64,000 bases of DNA from NCBI RefSeq assembly GCF_008831285.2, contig NC_045151.1:2911544-2975543 (forward strand). Direction: 5' to 3'. Origin of the DNA: Nymphaea colorata. Its lineage: Eukaryota; Streptophyta; Magnoliopsida; Nymphaeales; Nymphaeaceae. The translations under genes and the position numbers were made by a program. Position 1 is the stretch's first letter. Every line of letters starts with the position of its first letter. The notes under the pieces were generated by a model. It worked only from the letters and a program-made list of their open reading frames with translations. It had not been told where the DNA came from and did not search any database. This document shows positions 60,003-64,000 of the stretch, piece by piece.

Positions 60003-61232
60003 CAAGAGATATCTTGATCACGAATCCAACCCTGTGTGCAAACTAGTGTTTCAACAGTTTGAGGAGTAGTTGAACATCGATACTCATTGATGATTCTTCC
60101 AGTTGTACTGAATCCAGACTCAGATGCAACCGTAGATACAGGGATTGCCAATATATCTCAAGCCATTTTGGATAAAACTCTATATTTACTTTCATTTGCC
60201 TTCCACCAAGATAATATATTGAAGTCTTCATTAGGCCGAGATCCTCCTATTGAGTCAGTTAAATGTGCTTCCAGATCTGTGCGAGGTACTTAAGGAGATG
60301 CAGAACTCATGTAATATGTGAAAATGGCATCTCTCGAAAAACCTGAAGCTCTCTCTTCTTCAAATTCCACAATGGCATTGTTTGCATTTTCATTTTCTTC
60401 ATCATTTGTATCATACACATTTTTGTATTCAGCATACAATACATGAATACTGCTCTCTACTTTTTCATATTGTACCATTGTACAAACTTCATTTAAACTC
60501 TCAAGCACGTACTTCAAAATCCCAATTTGGACCTAGGATCTAAGACAAATGCAATTGGTAGAGGACATTGTAGTCATTTTTTCAATATTTGTCAAATTTT
60601 TCTTGCATTTTGTATGTTAATGTTAATCAAATGTTTGCTGTGAAGTCCACATATTAAATGTTAATGAAACTCGCTGTGTAGAATCATCTATAAATCCTTC
60701 AAATTGAGCTTTTTCAGTATTGTACATTGACATAATTTCTCTTTTCAACGTTCTTCTAAAATGGAACGAACCTTGGATTGCAAGATTGAAGAAGTTTGTT
60801 ATGATATTTACGTGCTATTACACACATTGACATCAACTTTCTTATAGACTCCATGTCAAATTTTTGCAAACATAGAGAAGCACCAGATTCACTAACTGCA
60901 AGTGATAAAGTTCTTTGTTTTCCATCACTGATTTGTCTCTTTAAACAAGATTTTATATGTCAACTTAAATGACTAGTTCCATTAACACTGCCTGTTTTTA
61001 GTTGTGCTCCACAATGTTTGCATTTGGCAAATTCTTTTCCCTTATATGTAACCAATGTAAAATCAATCCATACTTTTGAAGTCATTTTTCTCTTGGAGAC
61101 AACTTCTCTCTTGATCGATGAGTATGACTTGACTGATTCTATAACAAGAGTTGGACAATATTCTTTATCAGAGGAACTACAAAGAAAGAAAGAAAAATTG
61201 GGCACATAAAGGAAGAAAGTGCAATGTGTCAT
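60003..61232 (-). pseudogene. hAT-3 transposase, broken
   Basis: Minus-strand order: BED finger (VWIDFTLV, CKHC, then HLS; about 61075-60955) and LSLAVSESGASLCLQ. Next comes a degraded middle with KFDKY (about 60595), then an acidic spacer ENENANNAIVEFEEE (about 60400). The C-terminal dimerisation domain follows, with LAIPVSTVASESGFSTTGR and INEYRCSTTPQTVETLVC (about 60150-60035). The catalytic middle (the DMWTS and VDNASSN region of hAT-1) is not found, so most of the RNase-H-like core is deleted. Stops and frame changes occur throughout. Confidence 0.85.
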
Positions 61233-63124
61233 ATGTTATGCATTTTCTATTATTTTTTAACAGTTATTAATGCATTCTTTTAAAAATTTTCTATTGGTCA
61301 TTTTATTTAAGAAAAGTGCATAAAATAGTATTTTATGCCTATTGATAACAAAAAGATGAACCACTGAATCAGAAAATTGATTAAATCGGCTGCCTGGCAG
61401 ATTCAATTCAATTTCAGATTCTCGTATCAACCAAAACTTGGAAGTATTCAAACCACATATACCAAATAGGAGTAAATACAAAAAGTAATATGGAAATGAG
61501 AACTCAAAAGTCATTTCATATCCCCTGATATAGTTCCTTGGATCCAAGGGTAAGTCAGCATATGAGAAACATTTACGAAGCAATAGGAGAAAACATGTAA
61601 TGTAAGCAATAATAAACTGACATAAATAAATTCCAAATGTTGCCTATACAGAATGGATGCCCAAAGAAGAGAATAGTAAGACATACAATGACCTCACAAT
61701 CAATACTTTGAATGTAAATATAATCAGCATACGGAGAGGAGAATGCAAGACCTGTTATCTACAATAACAAGCAATTACAGTTAGAACCCACCAATTCAAA
61801 GATATTCATTCTTTAGATGACACGTTGTTAGAAACATACTTTAGATGATCTATGAAATATCAATTAAGAATAAGCACATAGAACTGCATAAGAGAGACTT
61901 GAAAATTTTAAACATAGAAATTTTTGTACCGTACACACTTAAAAAGGATCCATCAAAGGTGTTGATTAGAAAGAGAGACATAGATTAATGACTTTCAGCA
62001 AGAGACTAAGGTCCTAGTTTGGAAAAACAAAAGAAAATTCATAGTAAAAAAGTCAACCTTCAAGTAATCCAAAATAAAACAGTAACATTTCTCAGACCTC
62101 ACAGACCTCTTCGATCACCACAACAAACCATTATATGATTTCAAAGCCAATTGTAGACAACAGAAAAAAAATCCTTACTTTCTTTCATTAGAGCTTAGTT
62201 TTATATCTTTGTCAATAACTCCACGAGTCAAGCTTCTTGCTAACTTGAGTTGCTCGTGCTCAGAAGGATTTATTCTTCCAACTTCACGATCCTCATTTTT
62301 TGAAGAAACAGGAGATGGAGAAAAGATTTGATCATGTTTCCTGCATAGTCAAAAGAGAGAAGTTTAAGGCTTTTAACATATTTTTTTCCCATGCCAAATG
62401 AATACAGGAAGCTATAAAGATATATCAGCATTACCTAATATCCACAAAGGGAAAATAAAATAATCAGACATATTTTCAAAGAGAAATTTTAGAGTTTTAC
62501 TATACACAGATGAGAAGAAAGCTCAGAAGAAACACATGGTACAAATTCAACTGCGTTGAGACAACATCAAAATGTAAAATACATCGATGAACGAATATTA
62601 CAGTATTTTATGGAAAATTAGCATCTGACACAACGTAAAGAGAACAATGTGGCCACCACCATGAGTGTTCACTGAACAAATGAAAACACCAACTTCCGAA
62701 CAGCATGTTCAATGCTCATGTGTAAAGGAAAAGCACATGAAGATAGCTTTATCAGCCTACGCATTATCCTTTCTCAGATAGAAGTCAAAAGGGTAAAAGC
62801 TAAAAACATTTATTTGATAAGATGACAGTCGACAGAGACATCCATACTGTTCCTATATAATTTCTCTCTCTCTCTCTCGTGTCACCAACAAGAAACATCC
62901 ATCGGCGATGAGGCCTTTGGCAAGTAGAGCAGCTGTGCAGGCTGTGCAGCTACGCAGTTCAGAGGCAGGGCGGGGCAGCTACGCAGTAATGTAAAAGCAT
63001 GTTTTCGACTCAGTTTTTTGTGCCCCATGTTCGCCCTAGGGCTTCAAAAGATGACTGAGGGTATGGAAGAAAGGGTTTGGGTTGCATAAAATGTAGAAAG
63101 AACCAGAGAAAGAAAGAGTAACCT
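61233..63124 (-). other. hAT-3 5' region
   Basis: AT-rich, noncoding. No domain is seen. It lies upstream of the BED finger and may hold 5' introns. Confidence 0.45.
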
Positions 63125-63190
63125 CAGAGATGCGCGGTGCCTTCAAGCGGTGACAGTCAGAGATGCGCGGTGCCTTCAAGCGGTGACAGT
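63125..63190 (+). repeat. 33-bp exact tandem duplication in hAT-3
   Basis: Two identical units starting CAGAGATGCGCGGTGCC, at 63125-63157 and 63158-63190. Confidence 0.9.
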
Positions 63191-63656
63191 CACAGATGCA
63201 AAAATCGAAAATTTGAAACCAGGGAAAAGGTGGGAAACTGAAAACCCTAACTAACTCCCCAACTCCATAGCGTCCGGCTTCTCCCGCCCCCGACTAACGA
63301 ATTTTGAAGCCCGGGCCGGGCCAGGCCCGGTAAAACCAACCCGTTAATACTTATTTCAAGACCGGGTACCCGGCGACGGCCGGGCGCCTGGGTTTGAATC
63401 ACCCCTGCAACCAAATCCTACTAATTTATACTAAAATATGGGTCTTCATTTTGAAAATACAAAATTACTTTTAAGTTGCAAAAGAACAAAATTTCAATTG
63501 CAAAAGAATAAAATCTTAGCTTCTCATAAGAAAATTAATGCTGATTAATTATTACTTTTCTGAATAGACGGTTATTTTGGCATATGGAAACTGTCATTTG
63601 TCAGTATCATTAGTTCATTCATTTACAAGATTACGTCTTTTAAGATCAAATCTCTG

Positions 63657-63658
<2 letters not shown>

Positions 63659-63718
<60 letters not shown>
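63659..63718 (+). repeat. (AT)n microsatellite in R3
   Basis: About 29 TA units, at the place where R2 has only a short A-run (20879-20887), so the expansion is specific to R3. Confidence 0.9.
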
Positions 63719-63720
<2 letters not shown>

Positions 63721-64000
63721 GCTCTTCTCATGAGGAGCATCCATGATGATGAATCAGATGACTCAAGTTTGATATTTGCTGCTATCTATTAGTTAATGTT
63801 CATGAACCCTTACTGTTATTTTGACTTATGTGCACCTCTGACTATGGGAAGGAGCGTTTAAAACATTCGTCCAAGTTCACCAACATCTTTTATGATGGTT
63901 AATTACTTTGCCTGATACGTACTGAAAAGTCTTGAGTTCCTTACCACTGATCAGCACGCATTTAAGAAAAATAGATGGAGAAGGTGGGAAAAGTTATTAT

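Larger units (their letters stand above)
58723..63407 (-). mobile_element. hAT-3: hAT-type element with decayed transposase on the minus strand
   Basis: The left end is TAGGGCTGGACATCGGGCCGG and the right end, reverse complemented, is CAGGGGTGATTCAAACCC, both followed by GGGCCGGG-type GC-rich words. The inserted segment exactly interrupts R3. The target duplication is uncertain: TCATCCCT and TCACCCCT (7/8) flank it if the ends are moved a few bases. The transposase remnant lies at 60003-61232 on the minus strand. The GC-rich subterminal words differ from the CTCGAG words of hAT-1 and hAT-2, so it is another hAT subfamily. Confidence 0.75.
38513..64000. repeat. Segmental duplication, copy B
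   Basis: Direct-order counterpart of 6540-21195, enlarged by Copia-2, hAT-2, a 211-bp MITE, a Harbinger-like element and hAT-3. It continues past the window end. Confidence 0.85.
57001..64000. repeat. Local repeat R3, split by hAT-3
   Basis: Landmarks of R1 and R2 run from 57001 to 58722 and resume at 63408 (CAACCAAATCCTACTAAT), continuing to the window end. hAT-3 fills the gap. A P450-upstream-like relic (CTGGTCAGCTTTGTAGGGCT) is near 57539. Confidence 0.75.

Noticed and set aside
58715-63415. A firm 8-bp target duplication for hAT-3
   Set aside because: TCATCCCT and TCACCCCT match 7/8 only if the ends are shifted off the best terminal repeats, so the exact ends are left open.

Overview
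This is plant nuclear DNA. The evidence is an intron-containing CYP76-like cytochrome P450, decayed Ty1/copia retrotransposons with tRNA-Met primer sites, BED-finger hAT transposases, captured exons of a plant HIRA-type gene, and AT-rich intergenic sequence full of (AT)n and (GA/CT)n microsatellites. I cannot name the species; an angiosperm is the safe statement.

The backbone is a large direct segmental duplication. Copy A runs from about 6,540 to 21,195 and copy B from about 38,513 to the window end, roughly 32 kb apart at the left edge. Each copy holds, in order: a decayed TPR-like gene fragment, unrecognised conserved blocks, one CYP76-like P450 gene on the minus strand, and flanking repeats. 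P450-A (14958 to 12808, two exons, 504 aa) reads intact with all P450 motifs. P450-B (53352 to 51236) has an 11-bp deletion at the start of exon 2 and is a pseudogene. Segments resembling the P450 upstream region recur at about 17.1, 19.3, 22.7 and 57.5 kb, which suggests the array was once larger.

Around this backbone lie transposons, many dated by the A/B comparison. (1) Copia-1, 300-6197: complete LTRs, decayed gag/pol with most of integrase and RT missing, and a ~2-kb leader that looks like an intron. (2) A large LTR element without recognisable pol (LARD-like), 25543-37666. It carries a 356-bp MITE in its left LTR and a 5.76-kb hAT element (hAT-1, 27564-33322) with an 8-bp target duplication. 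(3) Copia-2, 39149-44090, in copy B, trimmed at both outer LTR ends and replacing about 840 bp of copy-A-type sequence. (4) hAT-2, 44528 to about 47003, in copy B, carrying three exons of a HIRA-like gene. (5) A 211-bp MITE (50837-51047) and a 1.7-kb PIF/Harbinger-like element (53675-55369), both with empty sites in copy A. (6) hAT-3, about 58723-63407, inside the third copy of a ~2.4-kb local repeat (R1 16330-18787, R2 18788-21195, R3 57001-64000).

P450-A is the only gene here that looks able to make a full protein. Everything else recognised as coding is transposon-derived, truncated or broken. No tRNA, rRNA or CRISPR was seen.
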